A stretch of DNA of 64,000 nucleotides from Portibacter lacus (GCF_021533215.1 NZ_JAJNKA010000003.1:372001-436000); one strand, 5' to 3'; numbered from the stretch's first letter, positions 44,983-54,390 are shown. Numbers and translations: made by a program. The notes: generated by a model from the letters alone, not told the origin.

Positions 44983-45137
44983 GTAACCTGAAAATATCAA
45001 AAAATAAGTTGAAATTCTAGCACTTCGGGCTCCATAAAATAGCTCTTTTTCGCTTTGCAATCAAGCAAATTTCAAATATTTTAAGCTAATCTAAAAATTT
45101 GTTTTGATTAATCTCAAAAATGAATTAACTTCACACT

Positions 45138-46625
45138 ATGGAATTACTTTTAGATGCACTAAGTTCAGGATGGGCCATAAGAGCAATGATTGCTTCTTCG
45201 ATGGTCGGTGTGATGTGTGGTGTCATAGGTTGTTTTATTGTATTAAGGAATATGTCACTGATAGGTGATGCTTTAGCTCATGCAATATTGCCTGGAATAT
45301 TCATCTCTTTCATTCTAGTGGGCTATAGTACTATTGGCTTTTTCTTAGGCTCAGTGGTTGCTGGATTATTTACAGCATTTGGTATCACATGGATACAGCA
45401 TAATGTGAAGACTAAAAATGATGCTGCCATAGGAATTGTATTTACAACTATGTTCGCAATAGGCGTTATGGGTATTTCCTATATTAGCCAAGGAGAAGGG
45501 GTTCACCTAGATTTGTCTGATTTCTTATTTGGAACAACGTTGAGTATTTCTCCAGAGGATATTTACATCACAGGAACTGTTCTTGTTTTCGTATTAGCAA
45601 GTGTAATTATTTTTTACAGATATCTATTCATCACCACATTTCAGGAGACGATTGCCCAGACCATGGGGATATCTGTTAAAATGATCCATTACTTTCTTAT
45701 GCTACTGTTATCATTTGCAGTAGTATCTGCGTTAAGGAGTGTGGGTGTCATTTTGGTTGTAGCCATGCTAATTACTCCAGCTTCTACAGCACTACTTCTT
45801 TCTAATAAGTTAAAAACGGTCATATTTATTTCTGCCATCATAGGATTAATTTCTGCGAATTTAGGTCTTATATTTTCCATATTATTTAACACCACACCTG
45901 GCCCCGCGATGACGGTTGTGGTTACTGGATTCTATATTTTAGCAGTTATCTTTTCTCCTAAGAAAGGATTAGCGGTAAAGTATATTCGTCAATGGAAACA
46001 GAAGAAAAAAATAGAACAAGAAGACATCCTACGTCAAGCTATTAAATCTAAAGATGAAACTGGAACTGCTTTTAGTTTTTTCAGCAAGAAACTTGATTTC
46101 AGTATAGATAAGGTTAAAAAAATTAGCCAGTCCTTGGTTAAGGACGGGCTTGCTACCATAAAAGACCAGAATTTAATCCTCAATGCTAAAGGCAGATCTA
46201 TGGCAGAAGACTTGGTTCGTGCACACAGACTTTGGGAAACATACTTAGTTGACAAAGTAGGATTAACGGAAGGACAGATTCACGATGATGCCGATGAGAT
46301 GGAACACCACTTAAGCCCAGAATTTTTAGATGAAGTAGATCATTTATTAGGCTACCCAGCAACAGATCCACATGGAAGTCCTATTCCGCAGAAATACAAA
46401 AGACCGCTGCTATCATTGCTTGATTTGAAACCTAAAAGCAAAGCTAAAATTGCAAAAAGTCAGATTAGCGATGCGGTGGAAAGCGAATTATGGGAACTTG
46501 GCATTCTTCCAAACCAGAGTTTCACATTGACCAAAATAGAAGCTGAGAATGTTGAAATCCAATTCAAGTCTAAAAAGCAACTGATTTCAGCAAACCTTGC
46601 TCAATTAATAAGTGTAGAACGATAA
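45138..46625 (+). CDS. Metal ABC transporter permease fused to a DtxR/MntR-type metal-sensor domain
   Basis: This is a 495-aa fusion. Residues 1 to about 275 are a ZnuB/MntB-type permease with about eight helices and the family blocks GVIGCFIVLRNMSLIGDALAHAILPG and VGVILVVAMLITPASTALLL. From about 290 follows a winged-helix region (AFSFFSKKLDFSIDKVKKI), then the DtxR/MntR dimerisation and metal-binding region with RAHRLWETYLVDKVG, DDADEMEHHLSPEF and DPHGSPIP, all key ligands kept. An SH3/FeoA-like tail follows (about 425-495). It is predicted to import Mn, Zn or Fe and to sense the metal on the cytoplasmic side. No ATPase, solute-binding protein or second permease is adjacent. It could still act as a repressor, but membrane anchoring favours gating. 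Confidence 0.9.
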   Translation: MELLLDALSSGWAIRAMIASSMVGVMCGVIGCFIVLRNMSLIGDALAHAILPGIFISFILVGYSTIGFFLGSVVAGLFTAFGITWIQHNVKTKNDAAIGIVFTTMFAIGVMGISYISQGEGVHLDLSDFLFGTTLSISPEDIYITGTVLVFVLASVIIFYRYLFITTFQETIAQTMGISVKMIHYFLMLLLSFAVVSALRSVGVILVVAMLITPASTALLLSNKLKTVIFISAIIGLISANLGLIFSILFNTTPGPAMTVVVTGFYILAVIFSPKKGLAVKYIRQWKQKKKIEQEDILRQAIKSKDETGTAFSFFSKKLDFSIDKVKKISQSLVKDGLATIKDQNLILNAKGRSMAEDLVRAHRLWETYLVDKVGLTEGQIHDDADEMEHHLSPEFLDEVDHLLGYPATDPHGSPIPQKYKRPLLSLLDLKPKSKAKIAKSQISDAVESELWELGILPNQSFTLTKIEAENVEIQFKSKKQLISANLAQLISVER

Positions 46626-46706
46626 GATATACTAGCTCTATATAGTTTTATTAGATTCAACTGACCTGAAAAATATAAACCCTTCATTCCTAAAATTTAA
46701 AACATT

Positions 46707-46714
46707 ATCTTTGT
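46707..46714 (+). promoter_or_regulatory. -7 element (TATCTTTG) for rbfA
   Basis: An exact TAnnTTTG match, start site near 46718 and a 12-base leader before the rbfA ATG at 46730. Confidence 0.6.
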
Positions 46715-46729
46715 ACAAAGAATTATATT

Positions 46730-47086
46730 ATGGCATCTAAAAGAAACCTACAGGTAGCGGAGATCATCAAGAGGAACATGGGAATGGTATTTTTTGAAGA
46801 AGGATCATACATTTATAATGATGCATTAGTTACCGTGACCAATGTTAAGTTAACGCCTGATATGGGCCAGTCTAATATTTACTTGTCCGTTTATAACACG
46901 GAGGATAAAAATGCAGTGCTCGAATTGGTTCAGCAACATACTCACAGATTACGGCAGCAACTAGCTCACCGCATCAAGCGACATGTTCGAAGAATTCCTA
47001 CAGTTCACTTTTACATTGATGAAACACTAGATGAGATGTATAGGCTAAATGCACTTTTTGATGGGCTCAAAAATGAAGAGGAGTAG
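46730..47086 (+). CDS. rbfA: Ribosome-binding factor A
   Basis: This 118-aa protein with a KH-like fold matures the 5' end of 16S rRNA in the 30S subunit. The family pattern is visible: KRNLQVAEIIKRNMGMVF at the start, VTVTNVKLTPDMGQSNIYLSV in the middle and RIPTVHFYIDETLDEMYRLNALFD near the end. It has its own promoter and is not next to nusA-infB as in many bacteria. Confidence 0.94.
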   Translation: MASKRNLQVAEIIKRNMGMVFFEEGSYIYNDALVTVTNVKLTPDMGQSNIYLSVYNTEDKNAVLELVQQHTHRLRQQLAHRIKRHVRRIPTVHFYIDETLDEMYRLNALFDGLKNEEE

Positions 47087-47155
47087 GAGTTAGTCGTGGA
47101 AAATCATGGAATATGAAGTCTAATTAACCTAAACGAAATTCAAAAGGAAATTCGT

Positions 47156-47163
47156 TATTTTTG
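47156..47163 (+). promoter_or_regulatory. -7 element (TATTTTTG) far upstream of recG
   Basis: An exact TAnnTTTG match with predicted start near 47167, about 268 bases before recG. If real, recG mRNA has a long leader, or a separate short RNA is made. Confidence 0.45.
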
Positions 47164-47434
47164 TATTAAAGAATTAAACAGAAATCACGATCCTTACAGT
47201 TTTTGATACAAGACAAGATCCTAAAAAAGTTGGGCGACACATTAAACCCGAACGAGGCATAAAAGGTCATGAAAACTGAAGAGTCCTTCGTCATTCCTCA
47301 GCTTATGGTAGAACCGCTTTTTATGCCAAGTATTTTCATATTATTCCCATTTTGCATATCCTCATCTGGCAAAAATGCCAAAACCGAAGCTATTCATTTC
47401 CTAAAAAAGTCCTAAATTCACTCAAAATTTCAAC
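47164..47434 (+). ncRNA. Structured leader or small RNA before recG
   Basis: This 270-base stretch contains a long-range helix GGCATAAAAGG (47256-47266) / CTTTTTATGCC (47317-47327), with one wobble, enclosing a small GAAG-AGTC-CTTC hairpin (47277-47288). A 48-codon open frame (47269-47415, MKTEESFVIPQLMVEPLFMP...) starts inside it with AAAAGG before the ATG. It might be a leader peptide, but it has no recognisable feature. Whether this is an untranslated leader, an RNA gene or simply spacer is unresolved. Confidence 0.3.
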
Positions 47435-49549
47435 TTGAGCAACACCTTACTCGATACGCCTATTGAATTCCTAAAGGGAGTAGGTACAGCTCGTGCAGAT
47501 TTGCTTAAAACCGAATTATCCGTATTCAAGTTCGGTGATCTCCTATATAAATTTCCATTTCGCTATGTAGATAAATCTACCTTCCAAACCATTAAGGATC
47601 TTTCTTATGATGGTGTTTCTGCTCAGTTAAAAGGAACACTAGTTTCTTTAGAACTTGTGAAAGGCGCCAACAATAGAAGAAGACTCGTCGGACTCTTTAA
47701 AGATTCCTCAGGATTCGTAGAGCTCATCTGGTTTCAGCGAGCGAAAGTGCTTTCTGAAATCTTGGTTGCTGGAGCCAAGTATGTCTTATATGGCCAACTA
47801 AAGATTTACAAAGGAAAGAAGTCCTTTGCACATCCAGAATTGGAATTACTAGAGAAGGCAGAAAAGAGTATCAAGGGAGCCTTCGACCCTGTGTACTATA
47901 CTACAGAGAAACTTTCGGGTCGCGGCTTAGATGCTAAAGGTATACGGAAGTGTATGGTTGCGTTGTTTGAGAAATTAAGTAAAAGAGACATCGTAGAAAA
48001 CTTGCCCGAATATCTGCTCAGCAGCTTGAAATTGATGGGCAAGTATGATGCATTGAAAGAAGTCCACTTTCCAACAAGCCAGGCAACATTGGAAGCAGCA
48101 CAAAAGCGGTTGAAATTTGAAGAGCTTTTCTATATGCAGATGCGACTTCTGCAAACCAAAGCCATTCGAAAAAGAGATATTAAAGGTTTTGTGTTTGAAA
48201 TAGTAGGCGAGAAATTTAATCGCTTCTTTGCCGAGAAACTCCCTTTCACATTGACAGGAGCTCAGAAGCGAGTGATCAAAGAAATAAGGGCTGACTTAGG
48301 ATCTGGAATTCACATGAATCGCCTAGTTCAAGGTGATGTAGGAAGTGGAAAAACAATGGTCGCTTTAATGTGTATGTTGATCGCCATAGATAATGGCTTC
48401 CAGAATTGCATGATGGCACCCACTGAAATTCTAGCAAGACAGCATTATCAGTCTGTGATGGAATATGTCTCTGGGCTAGGTATTCGGGTAGCTTTTCTTT
48501 CCGGAACTGTCAAAGGAAAAAAAAGAGCAGAGTTGCTTAAAATGTTGGCTGCGGGAGACATTGACATCTTAATAGGAACACATGCTTTAATAGAAGATCC
48601 AGTGATTTTTAAGAATTTAGGATTAGCAATTATAGATGAGCAGCACCGATTCGGCGTAGAACAGAGAGCAAAACTATGGCGTAAAAATCCCGCAGGACCG
48701 CCGCATGTACTCGTCATGACCGCAACGCCGATTCCTAGGACACTTGCTATGACTCTTTATGGAGATCTGGATGTGTCTGTAATAGATGAATTACCACCAG
48801 GCCGAAAAGACGTTACCACTAAGCATTTTACAGAAACTCGAAGACCACATGTTTTAAACTTTATGCATCATGAAATAAAGAAAGGCAGGCAAATCTATGT
48901 TGTATATCCATTAATCGAGGAATCAGAAAAACTAGACTTACAAAATCTAAATTCTGGATATGAAATGCTCTTGCAGTATTTCCCGCCTGAAAACTTTAAC
49001 ATTTCGGTCCTTCATGGAAAGATGAAGCCCAAGGATAAAGACTTTGAAATGGAGCGTTTTGTTTCGGGAAAAACCCACATTATGGTAGCCACTACGGTCA
49101 TAGAAGTAGGTGTAAATGTTCCAAATGCATCCGTTATGATTATTGAAAATTCGGAACGTTTCGGCCTTTCTCAATTACACCAGCTAAGAGGAAGAGTTGG
49201 GCGTGGAGCAGAGCAATCATATTGCATATTAATGACTTCCTATAAAGTTTCTAAAGAAGGTCGGGAGCGAATAGATACCATGGTACGGACCAATAATGGA
49301 TTCGAAATTGCTGAAGCCGATATGCAGCTAAGAGGAGCAGGAAATATAGAAGGTGTACAGCAAAGTGGATACATGGATTTCGCTATTGCTAATTTAGCTA
49401 CGGATACGCCCATCCTTACAGCGGCTAGACATATTGCAGAAAAAATACTACACGCTGATTCCGCACTAGAAGATCCGAAAAATGCTATCATAAGAAGAGA
49501 AATCGTCAAAATGCATAAGAAGCATAAGAACTATGGACGAATTTCTTAG
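47435..49549 (+). CDS. recG: ATP-dependent DNA helicase RecG
   Basis: This 704-aa superfamily 2 helicase regresses stalled replication forks and branch-migrates Holliday junctions. The N-terminal wedge/OB domain (PIEFLKGVGTARADLL, then AQLKGTLVSLELV) is followed by Walker A GDVGSGKTMVA, the DEQH box IIDEQHRFGVEQR, MTATPIPRTLAMTLYGDLDVS and the motif VI region LHQLRGRVGRG. Length is normal. The start is a TTG at 47435, fixed by the conserved N-terminus. No partner gene is adjacent. Confidence 0.96.
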   Translation: MSNTLLDTPIEFLKGVGTARADLLKTELSVFKFGDLLYKFPFRYVDKSTFQTIKDLSYDGVSAQLKGTLVSLELVKGANNRRRLVGLFKDSSGFVELIWFQRAKVLSEILVAGAKYVLYGQLKIYKGKKSFAHPELELLEKAEKSIKGAFDPVYYTTEKLSGRGLDAKGIRKCMVALFEKLSKRDIVENLPEYLLSSLKLMGKYDALKEVHFPTSQATLEAAQKRLKFEELFYMQMRLLQTKAIRKRDIKGFVFEIVGEKFNRFFAEKLPFTLTGAQKRVIKEIRADLGSGIHMNRLVQGDVGSGKTMVALMCMLIAIDNGFQNCMMAPTEILARQHYQSVMEYVSGLGIRVAFLSGTVKGKKRAELLKMLAAGDIDILIGTHALIEDPVIFKNLGLAIIDEQHRFGVEQRAKLWRKNPAGPPHVLVMTATPIPRTLAMTLYGDLDVSVIDELPPGRKDVTTKHFTETRRPHVLNFMHHEIKKGRQIYVVYPLIEESEKLDLQNLNSGYEMLLQYFPPENFNISVLHGKMKPKDKDFEMERFVSGKTHIMVATTVIEVGVNVPNASVMIIENSERFGLSQLHQLRGRVGRGAEQSYCILMTSYKVSKEGRERIDTMVRTNNGFEIAEADMQLRGAGNIEGVQQSGYMDFAIANLATDTPILTAARHIAEKILHADSALEDPKNAIIRREIVKMHKKHKNYGRIS

Positions 49550-49588
49550 ACTCATTCTTTAGCAACCATCATAATAATGAACGATTAC

Positions 49589-51166
49589 TTACTTTAAAAT
49601 CAGTCGAGTCTCTTTCAGGTCGGCTCCTTTTGTTATTTCAGCAAATTCCATTTTTAAACCTTCAAGGATTTCAGGTTTTTCACTTGCTATATTATTCTGC
49701 TGACCAAGATCTGTACTAAGATCATACAACTGAAATTCAGGATCATTACCTATTTCTATATTGACTGATTTAATTTTAGCGGCACCATTATGAGGCGGAA
49801 TCATCACGTAGTTTCCTTTTCTGAATGCTACCCTTGAGGTTGCTTCTAGTACCAAATTCTTCCTGCTTTTATTAGATTTCCCGAGGAATACATCCATAAA
49901 ATCCTGGCTATCTGGAGTTGTTATATCACTTCCCACCAGTTTCGCTAGAGAAGTTAAAAGATCTATTTGTGAAACCAATGCATTAGAAACCCCGGGTTTT
50001 ATAGTCCCTTCAAAGTAGGTGATGAATGGTAACCTCGTTCCAGCTTCAAATAAACTGTACTTTCCGCCCCTCAACTTGCCTGAAGGTGTGTGCTCCCCAT
50101 TCTTTTCTACAGCATCATCATAGTAACCATCATTTAATACTGGCCCATTGTCACTCGAAAGTATTACAAGTGTGTTTTCTAATAAACCTTCTTCTTTCAA
50201 TGTTTTAATAAACTCTCCGATACACCAGTCCGCTTCTACGATGACATCTCCTCTAGGTCCCAAGCCCGACTTCCCTACGAATCTTGGATGTGGAGTTCTA
50301 GGCACATGCGGTTGTTGTAAGGCATAGTATAGGAAAAAAGGCTCGTCCTTATGAGCTTTCACATAATTCTGAGAGCGCACTAGAAAAGTATCTGCCATAT
50401 TTTCATCTACCCACTTTGCTTTCTCTCCACCTTTCATGAAACCTATCCTAGGAATCCCATTGACTACGCTATTATTGTGACCATGGTGCCAGTCCATTTT
50501 TAATTGATCTCGATCTTCTTTTCCTGTTCGTTCACCTGGAAAATTTTCTTTATATGAAATTTCTATAGGATCATTCGGATCTAGTCGCACGACGTCACCA
50601 TTTTCAATGTATACAGTCGGAACTCGATCTTGAGTTGCAGCCATGATATAAGAATAGTCAAATCCGACTTCTTTCGGACCAGGACTGATATGGCTATTCC
50701 AGTCTACTTTGCCATCTCCTAACCCAATGTGCCATTTACCCACGATTCCAGTATGGTAACCTTGAGTTTTTAGCATTTTCGGAATAGTCATTTGATCTGT
50801 GCTAATTAACAGTGGAGCTGTTCCTGGTAATATCTTAGCATTTTTGTTTCTCCATGGATAAGATCCAGTCAATAATGCATACCTACTTGGCGAACAGGTT
50901 GCGGAAGAGGCATATCCGTTCGTAAAGCGCATACCACCATTTGCTAGCATATCCATATTCGGTGTCTTTAATACCGTAGAACCATAAGCGCCGACATCTC
51001 CATATCCTAAATCATCCGCATATATAATTACAATGTTCGGTTTTCGATTTTCTTTTTTCGCGGTCGATGCATTCTTATCATTACATCCAGCAGAACAAAG
51101 TAGAATGGCTATTAAACCCAAGAAATAGGACGTCCGAAAATTAAGGATAGCGGCGAAATTGATCAT
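49589..51166 (-). CDS. Type I sulfatase, lipoprotein
   Basis: The 525-aa enzyme is an arylsulfatase-like hydrolase of sulfate esters. A signal MINFAAILNFRTSYFLGLIAILLCSAGC suggests lipidation at cysteine 28. Metal ligands D51 and D52 are in YADDLGYGDVGAYG, and the residue to be converted to formylglycine is C91 in TCSPSRYALLTG (CxPxR). KWHIGLG and SSDNGPVLNDG supply further active-site residues. It is cysteine-type, so an FGE or anSME activator must be encoded elsewhere; GldK has the FGE fold but is structural. It may serve the nearby SusC/SusD system in degrading sulfated glycans. Confidence 0.94.
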   Translation of the reverse strand: MINFAAILNFRTSYFLGLIAILLCSAGCNDKNASTAKKENRKPNIVIIYADDLGYGDVGAYGSTVLKTPNMDMLANGGMRFTNGYASSATCSPSRYALLTGSYPWRNKNAKILPGTAPLLISTDQMTIPKMLKTQGYHTGIVGKWHIGLGDGKVDWNSHISPGPKEVGFDYSYIMAATQDRVPTVYIENGDVVRLDPNDPIEISYKENFPGERTGKEDRDQLKMDWHHGHNNSVVNGIPRIGFMKGGEKAKWVDENMADTFLVRSQNYVKAHKDEPFFLYYALQQPHVPRTPHPRFVGKSGLGPRGDVIVEADWCIGEFIKTLKEEGLLENTLVILSSDNGPVLNDGYYDDAVEKNGEHTPSGKLRGGKYSLFEAGTRLPFITYFEGTIKPGVSNALVSQIDLLTSLAKLVGSDITTPDSQDFMDVFLGKSNKSRKNLVLEATSRVAFRKGNYVMIPPHNGAAKIKSVNIEIGNDPEFQLYDLSTDLGQQNNIASEKPEILEGLKMEFAEITKGADLKETRLILK

Positions 51167-51273
51167 TATAAATATTTGTTACGTGCTTATGAGTGTGCGC
51201 ATATTCACTAAATACATATGCATCTAGAAACGCATCAAAATAAATTCAAGCTAAAAATAGTACAATCTACCTC

Positions 51274-51990
51274 TTAATATGCGAATGGACTTGGTTTTTT
51301 TGTAGTCTTAATAACCGTTTTCTTTCTGGACTTTGATCCTGGACGAGATTTAAACTTATCATTTTTTGTAGCAAAGATCTCATATGAAAATACCAATTCA
51401 ATAGAATAAGGAACTAAGCTTTTTATTTGATGAAAGTTTGATTTCATTAAGTTCGTAGTGGAAATCTGAGTTGCAAAATATAGACTAGCTCTATCAAAGA
51501 GCTCATAACCATAATACGCTTTGATGCTATTAAATGAACCTCTTAATTGATCTGAGCTCAAATTCCTATCAAATTCCCTAGCCTTTTCTTCAACGATACC
51601 ATATTCGAAGCTAATGATCTGATGGTGTACGGCCCCTATTCCTAGATAATACTTTTTACTGTAAGGCTGAAATTTATAAGAAACCTCTAAACCTACGGTA
51701 CTAAAGTCGAGTGCCAGTTGAAATCCTTCTACAGGCTTGGGTTCGTATTTATTTTTAACCCTGCTACCTTGATCGTAATATGCTGTTTTTACTGAAAGAA
51801 AATTTTCAGCATTAAAAGCATAATTCGTCCCTATTCCAGCAGTGTATCCATTATAATAGAATCCTTGTATCTTATCTCCATCAACTTGAGTTTTCAGGCC
51901 TCCTATCTCCGTGATTAGGCTAAATCTTTGAGCCTTGATAGAAGTTAAGAACCCAAGAACTAAGAGCAGTATGATGACATGCTTATACAT
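51274..51990 (-). CDS. Outer-membrane beta-barrel protein of unknown function
   Basis: This 238-aa protein has a signal MYKHVIILLLVLGFLTSIKAQ. Strands with aromatic ends follow (FLSVKTAYYDQGSR, VGLEVSYKFQPYSKKYYLGIG, YSIELVFSYEIFATK), plus a basic low-complexity tail (KFKSRPGSKSRKKTVIKTTKK). It resembles the barrel at 42972 in motif order and may be a paralogue. It lies downstream of the SusC/SusD operon, beyond that operon's terminator, so it is probably transcribed separately. Confidence 0.75.
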   Translation of the reverse strand: MYKHVIILLLVLGFLTSIKAQRFSLITEIGGLKTQVDGDKIQGFYYNGYTAGIGTNYAFNAENFLSVKTAYYDQGSRVKNKYEPKPVEGFQLALDFSTVGLEVSYKFQPYSKKYYLGIGAVHHQIISFEYGIVEEKAREFDRNLSSDQLRGSFNSIKAYYGYELFDRASLYFATQISTTNLMKSNFHQIKSLVPYSIELVFSYEIFATKNDKFKSRPGSKSRKKTVIKTTKKPSPFAY

Positions 51991-52003
51991 AACTTTAATA
52001 TAA

Positions 52004-52036
52004 TAAAAAAAGGGCTTATCCCGATGGATAAGCCCT
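52004..52036 (-). terminator. Terminator of the susC-susD-lipoprotein operon
   Basis: AGGGCTTATCC (52011-52021) pairs perfectly with GGATAAGCCCT (52026-52036) around a 4-nt loop. On the minus strand seven T's follow the stem. It lies about 60 bases after the lipoprotein stop. Confidence 0.85.
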
Positions 52037-52094
52037 ATATATTTTATAAAAAATAACTTACAGTTTTACTATAAATTATATTTCAGATCATCAT

Positions 52095-52937
52095 TTACTG
52101 TGGCGTTAAAACAACAGTTGCTTTATCATCATATCCAGTAATCCAAGAATAAGTAATTACTCCAGTTGCTGGATCATAACTACCAGTCAAACTACTAGCT
52201 GTTCCAAAAGGCTCAGTAAAAGTACCTGAAAGGTTATTACAAATATCTCCGAAATCAGCTGACAGTCTTCCATCTGTTTGGAAGTCAGGAGTAATTCCAT
52301 AAACATCATACCACTCAAGGTATATTCCTGCGCTGAAATCACTAATCGAATAATTACCCTCTGAAACGGCAGTTATGGTTACTGTTGATTCTACGGTAGT
52401 TACATCAGGGCAACATCCATCTGTAGAAGTTCCTGTAGCAGTAGAAGTATAAGTTCCAGTTGCAATATTAGATGGACATATTACTGTCAATGTATATGTT
52501 ACTGGAGCAAAATTAGTGAAATCACCATCACTTGAAACCAACTTAAGAGACATCTTCTGTGGAGTAGCTTCTGCTAATTTATCTAATTCAACTGTTACTG
52601 GAACATTTGCAATTAGTTTCCCAGCTTCTATAGTTCCAGTAGTAGAATAACTTATTGCGTCAAGCGGCAAATCGTCTGATTCCGCTGAAGATAAAGTAAA
52701 ATTAACTGGAGTTGTTCTAGGTTTTCCAGCTAAGCCAACAATAACATTAAATGTTTTTGTTTGACCAGTTTCTTCCTTAACAAAACTCACATTTGTTCCA
52801 GTTTTACCTAAAACTACAGTCTCGTTTTCAGTTTCAACATCAGTGTATGCTTCTACTGGATAGACATCTACATCCTCCAGCTCACAACTGACAATAAAAA
52901 GTGAAAATAAAAGACCTATATATAAAAAATTCTTCAT
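52095..52937 (-). CDS. SusE/SusF-position surface lipoprotein
   Basis: The 280-aa protein has a lipoprotein signal MKNFLYIGLLFSLFIVSC with cysteine 18. Two beta-sandwich parts follow: the first has GQTKTFNVIVGLAGKPRTTPVNFTL, resembling the calx-beta or DUF1735-like domain of Sus-associated lipoproteins, and the second begins with CPSNIATGTYTSTATGTSTDGCC. Position as third gene after susC and susD suggests a surface glycan- or peptide-binding protein. The ligand is unknown. Confidence 0.75.
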   Translation of the reverse strand: MKNFLYIGLLFSLFIVSCELEDVDVYPVEAYTDVETENETVVLGKTGTNVSFVKEETGQTKTFNVIVGLAGKPRTTPVNFTLSSAESDDLPLDAISYSTTGTIEAGKLIANVPVTVELDKLAEATPQKMSLKLVSSDGDFTNFAPVTYTLTVICPSNIATGTYTSTATGTSTDGCCPDVTTVESTVTITAVSEGNYSISDFSAGIYLEWYDVYGITPDFQTDGRLSADFGDICNNLSGTFTEPFGTASSLTGSYDPATGVITYSWITGYDDKATVVLTPQ

Positions 52938-52959
52938 TTTAATTATTTTTTACTGTTTA

Positions 52960-54390
52960 TTAATAACCAGCATTCTGCTGAATATTTTCATTAGCATTGA
53001 TTTCAGATAAACCGATCGCCATATTAAACCTATGGTCTCCAGCATCTAAAACTTTAAATTCTGCAGGCTCACCAGAACCATCCGCTTGGTCACCGAAGTC
53101 ACTTCTAGTTACTGGTAATCCTTTTCTCTTAAGATCAAAGAATCTGTTACCTTCGAATGCTAATTCTAGTCTTCTTTCAAGAGCAATTGCATCTTTTAAT
53201 GCATCTCCTGTTTCACCACCTGAAGTAAATCCTTCATATCTAGCAGCTCTTAGAATATCTAACGTAGCAAGAGCACCTGAATCATCTCCAGTTTCAGATT
53301 GAGCTTCTGCTTTATTCAATAATACCTCAGCAAGTCTGATTGCTTTAGCATCTACAACGTTCGCATTACCAGTTGCTCTTCCTCTGTACTTAACAATATG
53401 GTTATAGTCGATTCCAGCAAAAGCACTTGTTTCGAAGTAAACATCTTTTCTGATGTCATTATCTTGATACAATTGGAATAACGAGTAATCAACATTGTAT
53501 TCTGATCTAATTCCATCTGGAGATTCTTGTAACCAAGCAACTCCGATATTAATATTATCAGCATCCACGATTTTAATTTTCCAAATTACAGGAGACTCAA
53601 TTTCATCTCTCCATAAATCATCAAATTCGTCTCTACTTGCTAATGAGTAACCAGCAGTAGCATCATTCGCAGCAGTTATAACATTTCCGTTATCTCCCAT
53701 GAATAAGTAAATTCTACTAAGAATTGCAGAAACAGCAGCTTTGTTTAATCTACCTACACCATTATCCGCATTAATTACACCTTTAGCTGTATTTAGATCA
53801 TTTAAGATCATAGAATAAGTCTCCCCTAAAGTATTTCTACTAGGACGAGCATCTGATGCTGTAGATGTTACATATGGAATTCCTAATTCAGAATTTCCTG
53901 CTTGCGCTGGAGAAGGAGCATAAAATTTCGCTAAGTCAAAGTGCGCAATGCCTCTTGCTGCAAGAGCTTCACCTCTTACGTTATCCTTATCAGGACCATC
54001 TTCTAATTTGTCAATATTTTCTAGAATCAAGTTCGATCTTTGGATCACTTTATATGCAGACAACCAGAATGTTTCTGTACTGTTATCTTCATCATGTCTC
54101 CAGTCATAGATACTTTCTCTAGATCTTCTACCATTAGAGTTAATGATTACATCGTCCGACATCAAGTCTGGACCATAGTAGATCGTAGCAGCTGCAGAAG
54201 TAGCTCCATAATATCCGCTTCTTCTAAAGCCAGAATAAATCCCTTTAACCGCATCGGTGAAGTCCTTAATATTGTTAAATCCTAATTCTGTTGCAGTTGC
54301 ATCTTGTGGAAATAATTCCAACTCTTTGTCACAACTGTAAAAAGTAAACATGCCCACAATAGCAAAAAGGGCTATAATTATTTTTTTCAT
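52960..54390 (-). CDS. SusD/RagB-family outer-membrane lipoprotein
   Basis: This 476-aa protein has a signal MKKIIIALFAIVGMFTFYSC with cysteine 20. The SusD-like TPR-helical fold shows the family blocks FWLSAYKVIQRSNLILENID, RGEALAARGIAHFDLAKFY, DLNTAKG and the C-terminal ALERRLELAFEGNRFFDLKRKG. It binds substrate at the cell surface as the lid of the SusC channel. It follows susC by 19 bases in the operon. RagB-like peptide or glycan specificity cannot be decided. Confidence 0.95.
   Translation of the reverse strand: MKKIIIALFAIVGMFTFYSCDKELELFPQDATATELGFNNIKDFTDAVKGIYSGFRRSGYYGATSAAATIYYGPDLMSDDVIINSNGRRSRESIYDWRHDEDNSTETFWLSAYKVIQRSNLILENIDKLEDGPDKDNVRGEALAARGIAHFDLAKFYAPSPAQAGNSELGIPYVTSTASDARPSRNTLGETYSMILNDLNTAKGVINADNGVGRLNKAAVSAILSRIYLFMGDNGNVITAANDATAGYSLASRDEFDDLWRDEIESPVIWKIKIVDADNINIGVAWLQESPDGIRSEYNVDYSLFQLYQDNDIRKDVYFETSAFAGIDYNHIVKYRGRATGNANVVDAKAIRLAEVLLNKAEAQSETGDDSGALATLDILRAARYEGFTSGGETGDALKDAIALERRLELAFEGNRFFDLKRKGLPVTRSDFGDQADGSGEPAEFKVLDAGDHRFNMAIGLSEINANENIQQNAGY

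Noticed and set aside
47269-47415. 48-codon frame in the recG leader as a real gene
   Set aside because: Starts with an acceptable AAAAGG, but there is no domain or conservation evidence; kept only as a possible leader peptide.
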